Below are positions 1 through 11,706 of a stretch of 64,000 nucleotides of DNA, piece by piece. Position numbers and translations under genes: made by a program. The notes under the pieces were generated by a model. The model did not search any database, was not told the DNA's origin, and worked only from the letters and a program-made list of their open reading frames with translations. The first letter of the stretch is position 1. Each line of letters opens with the position of its first letter. The DNA lies in the NCBI GenBank assembly GCA_030760725.1, contig JASWHV010000009.1, forward strand, positions 108,945,854 to 109,009,853. Direction: 5' to 3'. This DNA is from Neostapfia colusana. Its lineage: Eukaryota > Streptophyta > Magnoliopsida > Poales > Poaceae.

Positions 1-453
1 CGTGAGGAGAACTAGGTCACGCCACCGGGCATATGAAGTGGACTCGGAGCTGAGAACAACCGGCACGAGCTTCCGGATGTTCTGAATCCCGGCGGCCTGT
101 GCATGAAGAGCAGCCACAAGTGAAGCCGAGTACGTACCAGCGTCCGAGGGAGGCTCGTGGGCAGCACTCATTGGTCGGTGAGCACTCTCCTCGAGCTGGT
201 GAGATAGAGCGGCCGCGGAGGCACGCTCCTGCTCCAGGGCGAGAGCGAGTGCGCACTCGCACTCGCGAGAGGCAGCCAGAGCTGCGGCGATGTCGGAGGT
301 GTCCGTCGTGTCAGTGCCGTAGGAAGAAGTGGTTGCGCTCTCAGCAGCGGCACCGGCGACTAGAAACAGGATCGACGGGACAGCGGTCGTGGTGCTCCCG
401 TCGATGTCGAGGCCGATGGTGGTAAAGTCGCGTGGCCCAGAGGTACCTGCCAT
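1..453 (-). CDS. Ty1/copia gag, N-terminal part (partial)
   Basis: From the ATG at 453-451 the minus frame is open for 151 codons to the left edge. Near the edge it reads AALHAQAAGIQNIRKLVPVV followed by a YARWRD motif, a signature I recognise from grass copia gag proteins just before the UBN2-type capsid region. An upstream Ser/Thr/Ala-rich low-complexity tract is typical of these proteins. The true start may lie further upstream, since the same frame stays open beyond 453, but a run of about 18 C residues near 711-728 and frame changes between 500 and 800 make the N-terminus uncertain. Gag forms the cytoplasmic virus-like particle of the element. Confidence 0.6.
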   Translation of the reverse strand, partial: MAGTSGPRDFTTIGLDIDGSTTTAVPSILFLVAGAAAESATTSSYGTDTTDTSDIAAALAASRECECALALALEQERASAAALSHQLEESAHRPMSAAHEPPSDAGTYSASLVAALHAQAAGIQNIRKLVPVVLSSESTSYARWRDLVLLT

Positions 454-1048
454 GAAAGCGATAGTGGCAGCGGGTGTGGCGGATTTGCCGGTGGTACCTA
501 CAAGAGGTCCGCCGGCGGCCGGACCAGTCTTCGGAGACATAGGAGAGGCGACAGCGCCTCCCGTAGCAGAGGCAGCGGCGTGTCGAGGGAGGGGCGTGCC
601 AACTCCCCCGGAACAGAGGTGGCGGCCAGCCAAGGGAGGGTGGCAGCTGATCCAGCAGCAGCAGCCACGGCGCCCCCGGGGAAGCTCCTCCCAGGGCGGC
701 GGCGGAAGCCCCCCCCCCCCCCCCCCCCGCACTGGCCGGCCAGCCATAGCCGGCGGCGGCTGGCCCTGCGAGCGCACTGTCCAGGTGCAGCGCTGGCCAC
801 CCGTGGCACGCCGGTACCGCGCCTCCAAGGGCTGCGGCCGCAGCCACCCCCCCCCTGAGTCGGCGGCTGATTGGCCCCGAAACCGGGCGGCAGCGGCGAC
901 GCAGATCCATGCGACGGCGGCGGTAGCAGGGGTCATGGCGACCCAGGGCGATGGCGCAGAGGCGCTGCTGGCGGCGTAGGGTGGCGGTGGCTGAAGGATG
1001 TGTCATTAGGGTTAGGGTTAAGTCCTAATCCTAATCAATCCTAGCTAA

Positions 1049-1058
1049 TCTGATACCA
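1049..1058 (-). other. primer-binding site (initiator tRNA-Met)
   Basis: The minus strand reads TGGTATCAGA, complementary to the 3' end of plant initiator tRNA-Met, directly downstream of the short LTR. This is the standard minus-strand primer site of plant copia elements and fixes the orientation of the element. Confidence 0.7.
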
Positions 1059-1059
1059 T

Positions 1060-1213
1060 AATAGAGGGGGGAAATGAGATGATTAATCTCTGGTCAAAGG
1101 ATACATTATATAGAGGGATTAGGTGGGGAAAATGACTAAACTATTCCTAACCCTAATCCCTCACTAATGACTAAATTACCCATGTGTTACCTACACAATT
1201 ACAGAGTCTAACA
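1060..1213 (-). repeat. 5' LTR of the copia element
   Basis: On the minus strand this begins TGTTAGACTCTG and ends just before the tRNA-iMet primer-binding site. It contains a TATATAATG box. At about 154 bp it is short but within the range seen for grass copia elements. The inner end does not show a perfect CA, so that boundary is approximate. The second LTR is outside the window. Confidence 0.6.
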
Positions 1214-1613
1214 CCTGATGATGCCGCACAGCTTGCACTGCATCGGCAGCGCCCAACACAAAGGCGGTGCCGCTGCCATCGTCCAAAGCACAGGTGAAGG
1301 TGGTGCAGTGGAACCAGAGCAGCTCGTTGCCGTCAGTGACACACCTGGCGTTCTTCTTCCCTTCGTCGCTGCTGTTTTTGGCCCTCTCCTTGATGCCCTC
1401 CTTGTACTGCTCGAACCTATTCATGGTTGCTTCGCTGCTCTGCACCTTGAGTATCCTCTCGATCCTGCACACTGGCACCGACTTCCTCAGCCAGCTCGAC
1501 TGGAAGATGATCTCCACGATGTTCCTGCTCATGTCGTCGGCTCCCAGCTTTGAAACTGTAGTGGCCATGGCACAGAACATGGAGATATGTTCAAGAATGT
1601 GAAGCAGGAACAA
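1214..1613 (-). pseudogene. C2H2 zinc-finger family-like protein, C-terminal fragment
   Basis: The minus frame contains RNIVEIIFQSSWLRKSVPVC, then RIERILKVQ, FEQYKE and RCVTDGNELLWFHCT. These match my memory of the conserved C-terminal region of a plant-specific C2H2 protein family (typically VVEIIF.SSW, RIERILKV, F..YR, RC.ADGNE..RF). The zinc finger is not present here. Near the end a frame change is visible: the frame reads LGAADAVQAVRHHQ, while the adjacent frame reads MQCKLCGIIR, which is the family-like Cys motif. The coding similarity stops at 1214, where a copia LTR begins. The fragment is therefore frameshifted, truncated at both ends and interrupted, and I treat it as dead. The family function is unclear to me. 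Confidence 0.6.
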
Positions 1614-2185
1614 TGAAAACGATTCTTTTTTTTCTTGACGTTGTTGAGCAGAGAACGACGAACGTAAGTACCTGCATGCCGTGTCCCTCTATGGAGCTCG
1701 AGCGAGTTGTCCTTGATGAAGACCTCATCGCAGGGAAAGGCAGGGAATAATTAGTTGTTTAAATCATTTAATTAGTTGATTTCTTGTTTATTTTGTAGTT
1801 TTATTTATTAATTATTTGATTAGTAGCGTAATTGTTTAAATATTACTTTGATTGATGAAGTGCTAAATTATTATATAAATAGTCGGGCCGGCCTAGCTTG
1901 GCACAAGCTATTTAGGGTCCGGCCCAACACGGTCCATTTACCCGGCCCGACACGATCGTTACATATGCGTCAAGATGGGCACGGAAGCGAACGACGATGG
2001 TGAGGACGTCAATCACCCGCGCTTGAGTGGACGGTGGATTCGGACGTGGAATTGTCATCTAAGACCAGCTTCCCACTCTCTCTTTCTCCTGTTCTTTCCA
2101 CTCTCGTAAATGACTTAAAATGAAAATGAGCAACGTAACCAATAGCAATGTGTCACCTGTTTCGGATTGGCATGTGAGACGTGCA
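1614..2185. other. gene-free stretch
   Basis: No coding region or known element recognised. The stretch is AT-rich around 1740-1880, then has a short GGGCCGG-containing segment near 1885-1960. The left end of CACTA I should lie in or left of this interval, but no CACTACAGGA-like terminus is visible. Confidence 0.5.
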
Positions 2186-2189
2186 GGTT

Positions 2190-2440
2190 CGGAATTATCC
2201 CTTTTTGGACAGCCTGGGAGTGACCGAGGGGGTGTGGCTTGTGACGAGATGCGGGTCTGGATCTGGACAAGATTTCGATGGCATAACCCTGTTGTTCTCT
2301 GCTGCACTATTTTCGGGCGTGCAGTGGAGAACAGCGGGGTTATGCTGCCAAAATTTTGTTCGGATCCGGACCACAAGTCTTGTCATGAGCACGCTCTGCT
2401 CGGCCACTCTTGGGTGGGTTTAGGACTTATCTGCCTAGTT
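2190..2440. repeat. long inverted repeat (foldback or MITE-like element)
   Basis: The inner arms are 2281-2307 and 2319-2345, 27 bases each, pairing at 23 of 27 positions around an 11-base loop (2308-2318). Pairing continues outwards with mismatches and small gaps to roughly 2200 on the left and 2430 on the right, for example GGATCTGGAC against GGATCCGGAC. Both strands consequently show mirror-image short open frames, which I do not regard as genes. No clear terminal duplication was found, so the class is uncertain. Confidence 0.6.
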
Positions 2441-2510
2441 GTAGGGCTGTGACATAACATAATAATGAAACTAATAATGATTTGTCTCATTTGAAGGTAT
2501 ACCCTCAAAC

Positions 2511-5500
2511 ATGGCTAAAGATCGCACTTGGATGTATACTGGTTGAAAAAAAAGGATGGGAGTCACTCAGAAGAGTGGTTCAATAAGACGGATGCTTTCA
2601 TACAACGAGCTTTTTCGTTGTCAAACAACAGTAAGGTGCGGTGCCAATGTACCAAATATCAGAATGCAAAGTGTTTCGACAAAGTGACGTTGACGTTCCA
2701 CTTGTGTTGAAACGGTTTCATGCAACATTATGGGGTGTGGACCTTTCACGGTGAGACACCTTCTCAAGCCGTACAAGATGGAGATGAGGATGACATCACG
2801 GGGGTTGATAGGATGGACGAGATGCTTGAAGCCATAAATCCTGAATTGACTGAGAATCCTCTTACAACAGAGGCTGAAGCGTTTTTCATGCTTCTCAAAG
2901 CTTTAGAAGAGTCGTTGCATGAACAAACTGAAGTGACACTCCTCAGTTTCTTGACTAGATTTATGGCAATTAAGTCTAAGTATTTCTTCTCCAATAACTG
3001 CTACAACGATCTCATCAAGTTGTTTAGTGATATCCTTCCACAACCCCATAAAGTGACTAAAGATGTGTATCAGTCTAAGAAGTTGATTTCTGGTCTTGGT
3101 ATGAAATATGAGAAGATTGATATGTGCCTAGACAACTGCATGCTTTTCTAGAAAGAGCATGCCAACAAGAACAAGTGCTTAAAATGTGATAAAGCGAGAT
3201 TTGTCTAAGTTGTTAATGACGACGGTGCAAAAGTAATGACTCAAGTCGCACAGAAGCAGCTTTGCTATTTGCCTATCACACCAAGGTTGAAGCGTTTGTT
3301 TCTCTCAAAGAAAATAGCCAGACACATGAGGTGACACAAAGAAGGTGTACATGAGAACAACGGAATGATGGTGCACCCGTCCGATGGTGAGGCATAGAAG
3401 GTGCTTGACCACTTTGATCCTGAATTTGCCAATGATGCAAGAAATATTCACATCGGGTTGGTGACAGATGGTTTCTCACCGTTCAGTACAAACGCCACAC
3501 CATACTCTTGTTGGCCCGTGTTTGCTATTCCGTACAACTTGCTACCATCTCTTTGTATGAAGTATGAGTTCATGTTCCTTTGCCTTATTGTACCTGGACC
3601 AGATCATCCTGGTTCACAACTGAACATGATGTTGAAGTTGTTGATTGAAGAGTTGGAAATGTTATGGACGGGAATCAAAGCGTACGACTGTTACAAAAAA
3701 TAGAAATTTAACCTTCGAGCTGCAAACTTATGGTCCATTCATGATTTTACAGCTTACGACATGTTTTCTGGCTGGAGCACTCATGGTTGCTTGACATGTC
3801 CCATATGTTCTTCAGACACAGAATATTTTCGTCTAAGTCATGGTGGCAATATATGCTACTTTGATTGTCATAGACGTTGGTTACCGCCCAATCACGTGTT
3901 CAGGCAGCAGAGAAATGCCTTCAAGAAGGATACCATTGAAAAAAAGGGACCACCGCAGCGTTTGAACAGTTCAGAGATTGCTGTACTGTTGAACAAGCTA
4001 GTGCCAGATGAAGATCGTCCTGGATATTTTGTTGGTTACGGAGTGGACCACAACTGGACTCATATATGTGGACAATGGGAGCTACCGTATGTTAAGTCCT
4101 TAATTATGATGCATAACGTTGATGTCATGCACCAGGAACGTAACATGCACAAATGCATCATAATCACATGCTTGAATATGATGGGCAACACAAAAGACAA
4201 CATAAAGGCTCGGAAGGATTTGGCAGAGATTTGTAACCGTCCAACTTTTGAGCTCTCTGAAGCTGGTGGTAAACCACGAGTTCGTTCTGTCTTAGACCAA
4301 AGGAAAAGAAAGAGGTCTTGAGGTTGTTGAAAAAGTTGAAATTCCCACACGGCTATGCTGCTAGCTTGAGAAGAGCCGTGAATGTCAAGACTGAAAATCT
4401 TACTGGGTTGAAGAGTCATGATTATCACATAATCATGGAAAGATTATGTTTCGGGACTATCTTGATGATGCCGTTTGGAAGGTGTTAGCCGAGCATAGCT
4501 ACTTTTATAGACAGCTTTGTGCTAAAGAAATCACAAGGGGTATGATGGAGAAGTTGAAAAGAGAGATACCAGTGCTTTTATGTAAAATGGAAAAATTTTC
4601 CCTCCAGGATTCTTCAATCCAATGCAACACTTCCTAATTCATCTTCGGTATGAAGCTAAAGTTAGCGGCCGTTCAATATTGGTGGATGTACCACATTGAA
4701 AGATCACTTAGATGTTTGAAACCAATGGTTCGCAATAGGGCAAGGGTTGAAGGATGCATCGCTGAAGCATTTACACTTCAGGAGATAGGTTACTTTTCAA
4801 GTGTCTATTTTGCTGCAGAACACAATGTTAATGCTTCCATGTTGCAGTACAATATGGATGAAGAACACCCTTGTAGTGACCTCAACATTTTTCAGACAAG
4901 AGGCACCACTGTTGGTAGTGGGACGAGCTACGATGCTTCAACAGATGAAAAGACAACTGCTTTGTTTTACATGTACGCTAACATAGACTAGATGGACAAA
5001 TATTTCCAGTAAGTGTTTGTTCAACATCTATACGATTAGCGTGCTGTGTTATACATCTATGCTAATAATTCTATTTTTTCCTTATTTAGTGGGTTTGAAC
5101 AACAAAATTAGAAATCTAAGCAACAACCTACGAGCAAGCAAATACAATCGATGTGGCATTATGGAGTAAATGGAGGGCCTAACTTTCAAATATGGTTTCG
5201 AGATCATGTAACATTTTCTCTTAGTAATTAAAGGTTGTTTTGTAACATAAAATAGTATTCTAACGTCATATGTTGGACAGTGCAAAAAAATAAGCCAAGG
5301 TCCATGAAGATTTGCGACAACTATCGTACGGATCCATTAAAGTTAAAAGCTTTGGTCGATACGACGTCAATGGGTTTCGATTTTGTTCAATTCAATTTGA
5401 TGCTCTTCGTCCTCTCAGGGCAACAACTAATACCGGAGTTGTGACGAGGGCCATTGATGCAAAAGGACGTGAAACTAATTATTATAGGATTATTAAAAAA

Positions 5501-5990
5501 ATCCTTGAATTCAATTTTGCGGGGAATAAAGTCCTTAAAGTAGTGTTCTTTGATTGCAATTGGTTTGATCATAACAATGGAACTCGACAAAACCAATTTG
5601 GCATGGTTGAAGACAAACACAAGAACTGACTTCGAGGTTGCGACACATTTGTCCTTGCACACCAAGTTGAGCAAGTGTATTATCTACATTATCCATGCAA
5701 AAAGCTTAGTGCTTGGTGGGTTGTACACAAGGTGAATCCTCATGAACGGTTATATACACCAGACAATGACGGGTACCGTGATGATGAGGTTGATGTTGTT
5801 TACTAGGAACAAGAGTTGTCGGACGCTTTTATCGTCGAGCCTGGTCAAGGACTCGATGACTTAGTTGTAGATGCAGAAGATCTAGAGACTCGTGAGATGA
5901 GAAATCGAAAACGGCAAACAACCTCGACAGATGATAGATTGTCTAGTTTACGGAGTAGATTACATGATCGTGATATTGATGAATTTTGAA
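2511..5990 (+). pseudogene. CACTA tnp2-type transposase, decayed
   Basis: Starting at ATG 2511 (MAKDRTWMYTG, then stop), shifting frames carry the family landmarks in order. There is a Transposase-associated N-terminal domain (EEWFNKTDAFIQRAFS ... VRCQCTKYQN ... GFMQHYGVWTFHGE). The tnp2 catalytic region follows (HFDPEFANDARNIHIGLVTD near 3410, VPGPDHPGSQLN near 3590, SGWSTHGCLTCPIC near 3766). Then come a DUF4218-like part (4450-4990, with RARVEGCIAEAF) and a DUF4216-like part near 5340-5750. The frame is broken by several stops and indels, for example at 2546, 2709, 3151 and 3703. In active relatives the product binds and cuts the terminal repeats in the nucleus. Domain names are from family knowledge, not from a search. 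Confidence 0.75.
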
Positions 5991-6077
5991 ATTGAGTACA
6001 AGTAACGTTTCCTTCATCTCTTCTTTCATTTTCTATACTTTTCATATTGATCATTAGCAAATTTTTGTTTCAACAGG

Positions 6078-8659
6078 ATGTCATCGAGCAGCTCACGACG
6101 AGGGTTAGGGGAACAAGGCTTTCTGCCTCCGGTATCCCATGCCTTTGAGGGCAGTCAGTCTAGCGGGACTAGACGGGCTCAGTTGATGAGTCATCTACTA
6201 GAGTCATCACGCAGACCTATACAACAGCCACGACAGGTAAAGATCATTTAATTATATAAATCATATAAGTAATTCTTTAATCTATATTATGAATCTTTAA
6301 AGTTGTTAGGAGCACTCTACTTCTGGGGACTCAGAGACTAGGGGTTCTCTTCAGCCACCAGGCTTACCACTTTTTCGAGCTTGCTCCGGAGACCGCTTCA
6401 AAGCCTGATTCGGATCCTCCTCCAGCTTCAGAGCCATTGTAGTCGGGTGACCCCAGTTTTGGGTCACCTGATGTGGAGCCTGCTCCGAGGTGACGGACTC
6501 GGCCTCTGGCTCCTGCGAACCCAGACGACCGGATCGTTATTTGTTCGGCTGGTGATAGGTAAGTAAATCTCTAACAATTCAATTTACATATTTTTAGACT
6601 TATATATGTAATAATTGAGAATCATCGATGTCTCGTTCAATGGTCAGGGACACCATCAACAAGTGAACAGTGTCTTGGTCCGTCTAGTCCGTTTGCACTA
6701 CCCCGGTTCAGTGAATGGAGTAGATGCTACGTCTTGAGATGATTACACTACGGCCCAGGACCTTGACAATGCCAACCACCAGGAGGCTGTGTGGCACGAC
6801 TTCATGGTAAGTATAAAGAATATTTCTGTAATATAATTCTATTATATATTAACAATATTTGTTTAATACAAATTTATTATAGGCACGGTACCGTTTGGAG
6901 GACGAGGCGCAGCAACTGGATCATGCTTGTATCGTCGTCCATAACAACGCCAAGAAGCTCGTGACGCAGTCACTCTCGACGGCTTGCATTCAAGCTACCA
7001 AGGAGTACTTCAAGTTACATCTGAACGAGGGTGAGCCCGGACAGTTCAGGGATGTGGACGACAAGTACTTGACGGAGGCGTAGTACGCAGATGTAAAGTC
7101 TTTATTTTACTTTGCTTCATTATCCAATTGTGAACAATGTTATCATCCAACAATAACTGGTGTACAGAGCAGCATAGCGTGGCTTGATGCCCGTCCGGAC
7201 CCGTACCGTGCCCTGTGTGCCCATTGGGCGAGCCAGGGTTTTCAAGACTTGTCCTAGACCTGTAGAGACAGTAGAGGTAGGGAATACAAACACCGTTTAG
7301 GTGGGGATGGATACATACGTCCGGCTAAACGGATGGTAAGTGTTACTCGAATTTTATTACGTAATTTTATCATCTTCATTGTGCTAATACGTATCGATTG
7401 GAGCGAGAGAGCGGTCGGGAGCCGACACCTATCGAGGTGTGGAAGAGGGGTCACTTGGGATGTGACTCGTCGCAGGTTGACCAGCTGTGTTCTCAGGCGG
7501 CGTCAGAGGCATTGGCAAGTTATTTTGTTAACTTAATTAAATTCTTTTTAATAGTTCTGAATATGTTATGGGCAGGAGGCGCGGAGGCTTCGAGGCGAAG
7601 GGTATGATTGGGAGAGCGCACCAACAATTATCCCCGAAGCCGCATATGCAAGCGGTGGCGGGAAACCACATGGACGGTGAGTTTTGATATTTTTGGTTTA
7701 CTATTACGAACTTTGAGATACGAAAATTTAATAATCTTACTTCGTTGTTTAGGTTAGCCATTTTTGATGGAGTGGTCAACTGGAGCCAAGTGTGGTCTTT
7801 CTCGAGAGCCTCTTCATCGCAGCAGGGTGGGTCCAGGAGCAGCCGTATGACCCAAGAGCTGGAACTATAGAGTATCCAGGGAGGAGCTCCAGAGGACGCA
7901 AGAAGCGTTGTGGGCTCAGGATGAGATGCAGGCAGTGGCGCTCAGGGCTAGGGACGAGATGCAGGCAGCGGTGCTCAGGGCTACGGATGAGTACCAAACC
8001 TCATACATTCTCGACTTGCAAGATGTCATGCAGGTAAATTCTGACCGTTGTACTTAATATTTCAAATATATAAATGCTATGTGAAATGATTTGGTTCGTA
8101 TTTGCAGGCTATCACCGCAGGACAGCAGGTTGTCTTTCCGCAGTCAGCGCCGCCACCGTTGGAGCTGCCACAGGTGCAGGTGCCGTCGACAGGTGCACAG
8201 GTACAAAATGACTCAAAATAGCTAATAATAGTTAAACCTGTTCAAATTAATTTGATAAAACTTACTCAAGTATAGCTAAAACTTGTTAAACTTGCTCTGA
8301 CTTAGTAAAATATGATGAGAATATAGCCAAAACTAGTTAAACTTACTCAAACTAGTCAAACTTGCTCAAACTTATTCAAATATAGCCAAAACTAGTTAAA
8401 CTTACTCAAACCTAGTCGATCTTGCTCAAACTTACTAAAATATGACCAAACTTACTCAAACATAGCTTAATCTAGTTAATTTGCTCAATTCTGCATTTTA
8501 ATAAGCAAATTTAGTCAAATATGTAACTTGTCTAACCACACATGCAAATCGCAGGGATCGGGGACGGAGGCTTGCACACCATCGCCCCAGCTTGCGCCGC
8601 TTGGATGACTGTAGGAGGATGACTTTCCAAACTCCGGTAGTGGATGGGGTAGCATGTAA
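6078..8659 (+). pseudogene. CACTA TNPA-like (Transposase_24-type) ORF, multi-exon, decayed
   Basis: A start is plausible at ATG 6078 (MSSSSSRRGLGEQGF), just after an intron-like acceptor. Exon-like pieces separated by AT-rich introns follow. The piece at 6895-7083 contains DEAQQLDHACIVVHNNAKKL and a D.KYLTEAQYADV end. The piece at 7170-7340 (AWLDARPDPYRALCAHWAS) and 7395-7510 (PTPIEVWKRGH) match the usual TNPA-like core. A glutamine/alanine-rich coiled-coil-like part (7850-8035) and a proline-rich part (8110-8200) follow. The C-terminus EDDFPNSGSGWGSM ends with TAA at 8657, with in-frame TGA and TAG just before it at 8606 and 8612. Relatives encode the DNA-binding second protein of CACTA elements. 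Confidence 0.6.
8205..8525. repeat. degenerate short tandem repeats in the last TNPA intron
   Basis: About 300 bp are made of imperfect copies of a 12- to 24-base motif around AAACTTACTCAAA and CCAAAACTAGTTAAAC. The block lies between two exon-like pieces of the TNPA-like ORF and is bounded by plausible donor and acceptor sites. Confidence 0.6.
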
Positions 8660-8814
8660 CGTGGTGTGTGTCACGTGTATTGTTTCTGAACTGTTTTGTA
8701 ATGTTTCTTGTGATATATATGCTTGTGCTTGTGTATAATATTTTCTGCCTATGTGAGATGGCCATCGAGCCAGTGCTGGCCTCGAAGCCAGGGCAGCATT
8801 TTCAGTTTTTTTTT

Positions 8815-9290
8815 TAAAAAAATACGAGCCTTATAGATGACTGTTTCTGGCGCTTAGCCATCGTCTATAAACCATATTTATAGACAGAGCAGTAGCCGTC
8901 ATCTATAAACCATATTTATAGATGACAGTCAGAAAAAAACATCATCTATAAGGTCTACTATATGCCACGTGGCAAGAATACCTAATTGACGGTGGCCAGG
9001 AGTGGCCGTCGCCAATTGCCTTATAGATGACGGTCAGAAAACCATCATCTATAAGGTCCACTATGTGCCACGTGGTAGGAGTACCTTATTGATGACGACC
9101 AGAAGTGGCCATCGTCAATTACCTTATAGAGGACGGTTATCGTCTATAACCTTATAGATGACTAATAATCGTAGACGGCCAAAAATCGGCGTCTATTAGT
9201 GATTACCATCGTCTAAAATCTATAGACGACAGTTTTAGTTTTATAGACGACGGTTTCTGGCCGTCGTCTATTATCGCGATTCCTGTAGTG
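8815..9290. repeat. CACTA I right subterminal repeats and terminus
   Basis: Many direct and inverted copies of TTATAGATGACGG and CGTCTATAA motifs fill the last 470 bp, often as small hairpins, together with two copies of a CCACGTGG-containing spacer. The block ends with ATTCCTGTAGTG at 9290. Such clusters are the binding sites of the TNPA-type protein in the CACTA superfamily. Confidence 0.75.
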
Positions 9291-11706
9291 TATATTATTA
9301 ATTTATATGCACATATTATTAAGATTTTCATATCTCCTTCAAAAATATATCTTCCACTGAAAGTTAGTTTGTATGAACATATTGTTTTATTTATACATGT
9401 ATGAATTTTGTTAATTTTTTTAAAGCAATCTAACATATCAAAATTTAAATTATCCATCATTCTAATGAAATGCTCATATACATATGAGGCATTCTTCAAA
9501 TTTTGAACACACATTGATTCAAACAATTTTGTAAAAATCCGAAAAAAATTATAGAGGTTGGTATGATGAATAAAAAGTCCCATAGAAAAATGCACTCACA
9601 AAATCATTTTATTATGTAAGATACAAAAATGACAAATAAACTATTTATTTATTTTCATGTTCTGATCAATTTCAAAGGTTTTTCCAAGTGAAATTTAATG
9701 GGCACCTGTAACACTAAATTATATTACAAGAACTTGGAGTTTGAGCTTTTATAAGCCCCTTTATTTTAATCAAGAATATTAATTAATCCTAAACTTAGTA
9801 AACTTTTTTCACAGGTGGTTCTATATTAAAAACCGTCTGCGATAATTGCCTCTTCATAGGTCTACTATTTAGTTTCTTCTTCCTTTGCTTCATTTTTTAT
9901 TTAGATTCTAATGTAAATACTCAAACATGTATAGATTATGCAAATTAAGTCCAAACTTGATGATTATTTTTTCTATATTCTTCAAAAATTTATATATACC
10001 ACATGGAACAAATAGCTTGAAACTTATATAGGTAACATTGTTATGTTTTGGTAAATATAGCATTAATTTATATGCACATATTATTCAGATTTGTATATCT
10101 CCTTAAAAAATGGATCTTCCACTACAAGTTGATTTGTATGAACATATTGTTTTATTTATACATGTATGAATTTTTTGAATTTTTTTAAAGTAATCCAACA
10201 TGTCAAAATTCAAATTACCCATCATTCTAATAAGATGCTCATATACATATAAGGCATTCTTCAAATTTTGAACACACATTGATTCAAACAATTTTATAAA
10301 AGTCTGAAAAATCATAGAGGTTGATATGATTACTAAAAAGTCTCATAGAAAAATGCACTCACAAAATCATTGTATTATAAAATATACAAAAAGAAAAAAT
10401 AACCTATTTATTTATTTTTCATGTTCCGACCAATTTCAAAGGTGTTTCCAAGTGAAATTTAATGGGCACCTGTAATACTAAATCATATTACAAGAACTTA
10501 GAATTTGGGCTTTTACAAGCCCACTTATTTTGATCAAGAATATTAATTAATCCTAAATTTGGAAAACTTTTTTCACAAGCGGTTCTATATTAAAAACCGA
10601 CTGCGATAATTGCCTCTTCATGGGTCTGCTCTTAAGTTTCTTCTTCCTTTGCTTTATTTTTTATTTAAATTCCAATGTAAATATTCAAACATGTATATAT
10701 TGTGCAAATTAAGTCCAAACTCGATGATTCTTTTTTCTATATTCTTCAAAAATTAATATATACCAGATGAAACAAATATTTATGTTTTAATAAATATAGA
10801 ATTAATTTATATACACATATTATTTAGATTTTCATATCTTTTAAAAAAATGATCTTCTACTGAAAGTTGGTTTGTATGAACATATTGTCTTATTTATACA
10901 TGTATGAATTTTGTTATTTCTTTTAAGCAATCTAAAATGTCAAAATTCAAATTATCTATCATTTAGTTATGGCCCATGTCAATGGTGCTGCAACCGCTAG
11001 AATCTGAAACGCCTTTATAATAAGCAGTTGTTGCGCCCTTCCTCATCTTCCTCGCAGCGCCCTTCCTCATATTCCTCGCAGCGCCCTTCTATCTTCCTCG
11101 CTCTTCACAACCATGGCGTCTGCAGGATCCTCGTCTCGCCTCCGTGCTGGTGATCATCAAGGCGGAAAATGCAAGCAGCCGTCGCTGGCGCTCTCGGAGT
11201 CAAGCGCTGGAACCAAGCGGCAACCTTCTGGTGACCCACCAGCGAACAACCAGGGAGCCAAGATGCAACATTCTGGTGGCCCGCCGGTGAACCGCTCCCG
11301 ATGGTCTTCTCTGGTCCCCGTGGCTCTGCCAACACAGTTGGCGACCCAGAGTGATGCAACCTATACAACCGAGGTCATGTTGATTGGCACCATTATCGAG
11401 ACAGCCATCACGTCCTCCAGCGCCGAGGTCGAGCGCTTCCTTTTGCGGGTTCTCAAGAACAACCCAGGGCCCCACGTCGTTAGCCTGGACATAGAGCGGT
11501 ACGACGTCAAGAACCCAGACGGGTGCAAGTCATACAAGACGGCCGTCCTACAGCTCCGCATGGGCCGCCACTGCCTCGTCTTCCAGATCATTCACGCAGA
11601 CCATGTCCCGGAGAGTGTCCTGAAAAACTTCTTCGCCTATCCGCACAATAGATTTCCGGCTCCAGTATCAGTAGTGACGTAAAGCGGTTGCACGAGGACT
11701 ACCAAG
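9291..11706. repeat. 2.4-kb tandem duplication, copy A
   Basis: This segment consists of about 2.2 AT-rich sub-units followed by a GC-rich exonuclease gene start. The next 2.37 kb repeat the same order. The matching points are the pre-gene sequence at 10966 and 13334. Copy A ends abruptly at 11705 inside the exonuclease, where the AT-rich sub-unit of copy B starts. Confidence 0.75.

Larger units (their letters stand above)
1..1213 (-). mobile_element. Ty1/copia retrotransposon, 5' end (continues off the left edge)
   Basis: Read on the minus strand, this stretch has the order 5' LTR (1213 down to about 1060), primer-binding site (1058-1049), a short leader and the start of gag, which runs off the left edge. 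The LTR is only about 150 bp and begins TGTTAGACTC at 1213, with a TATA-like stretch near 1110. The element has split a C2H2-family gene remnant, because the plant-gene similarity starts immediately at 1214. The rest of the element, including its second LTR, is outside the window, so intactness cannot be judged. Family assignment rests on the gag sequence and the PBS. Confidence 0.75.
2450..9290 (+). mobile_element. CACTA (En/Spm) DNA transposon, CACTA I; left end not resolved
   Basis: The element holds a broken tnp2-type transposase (2511-5990), a broken TNPA-like ORF (6078-8659), a subterminal repeat block (8815-9280) and a right terminus TCCTGTAGTG ending at 9290. That terminus is the reverse complement of CACTACAGGA, the classical CACTA inverted terminus. 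The matching left terminus is not visible between 1 and 2511, so the start given is only the left limit of recognisable element sequence. Multiple stops and frameshifts in both genes indicate it can no longer move by itself. Confidence 0.75.

Noticed and set aside
329..1006. Long open frames on both strands with Pro/Arg/Gly-rich translations
   Set aside because: They are shadows of the GC-rich copia gag leader on the minus strand; no domain is recognisable in them.
1005..1035. Telomere-like GGGTTAGGGTTAAG
   Set aside because: Only about two imperfect units, located in the copia leader; plant telomere repeats are TTTAGGG in long arrays.
2059..2452. Overlapping open frames on both strands
   Set aside because: They arise from the inverted repeat, which makes the two strands translate alike.
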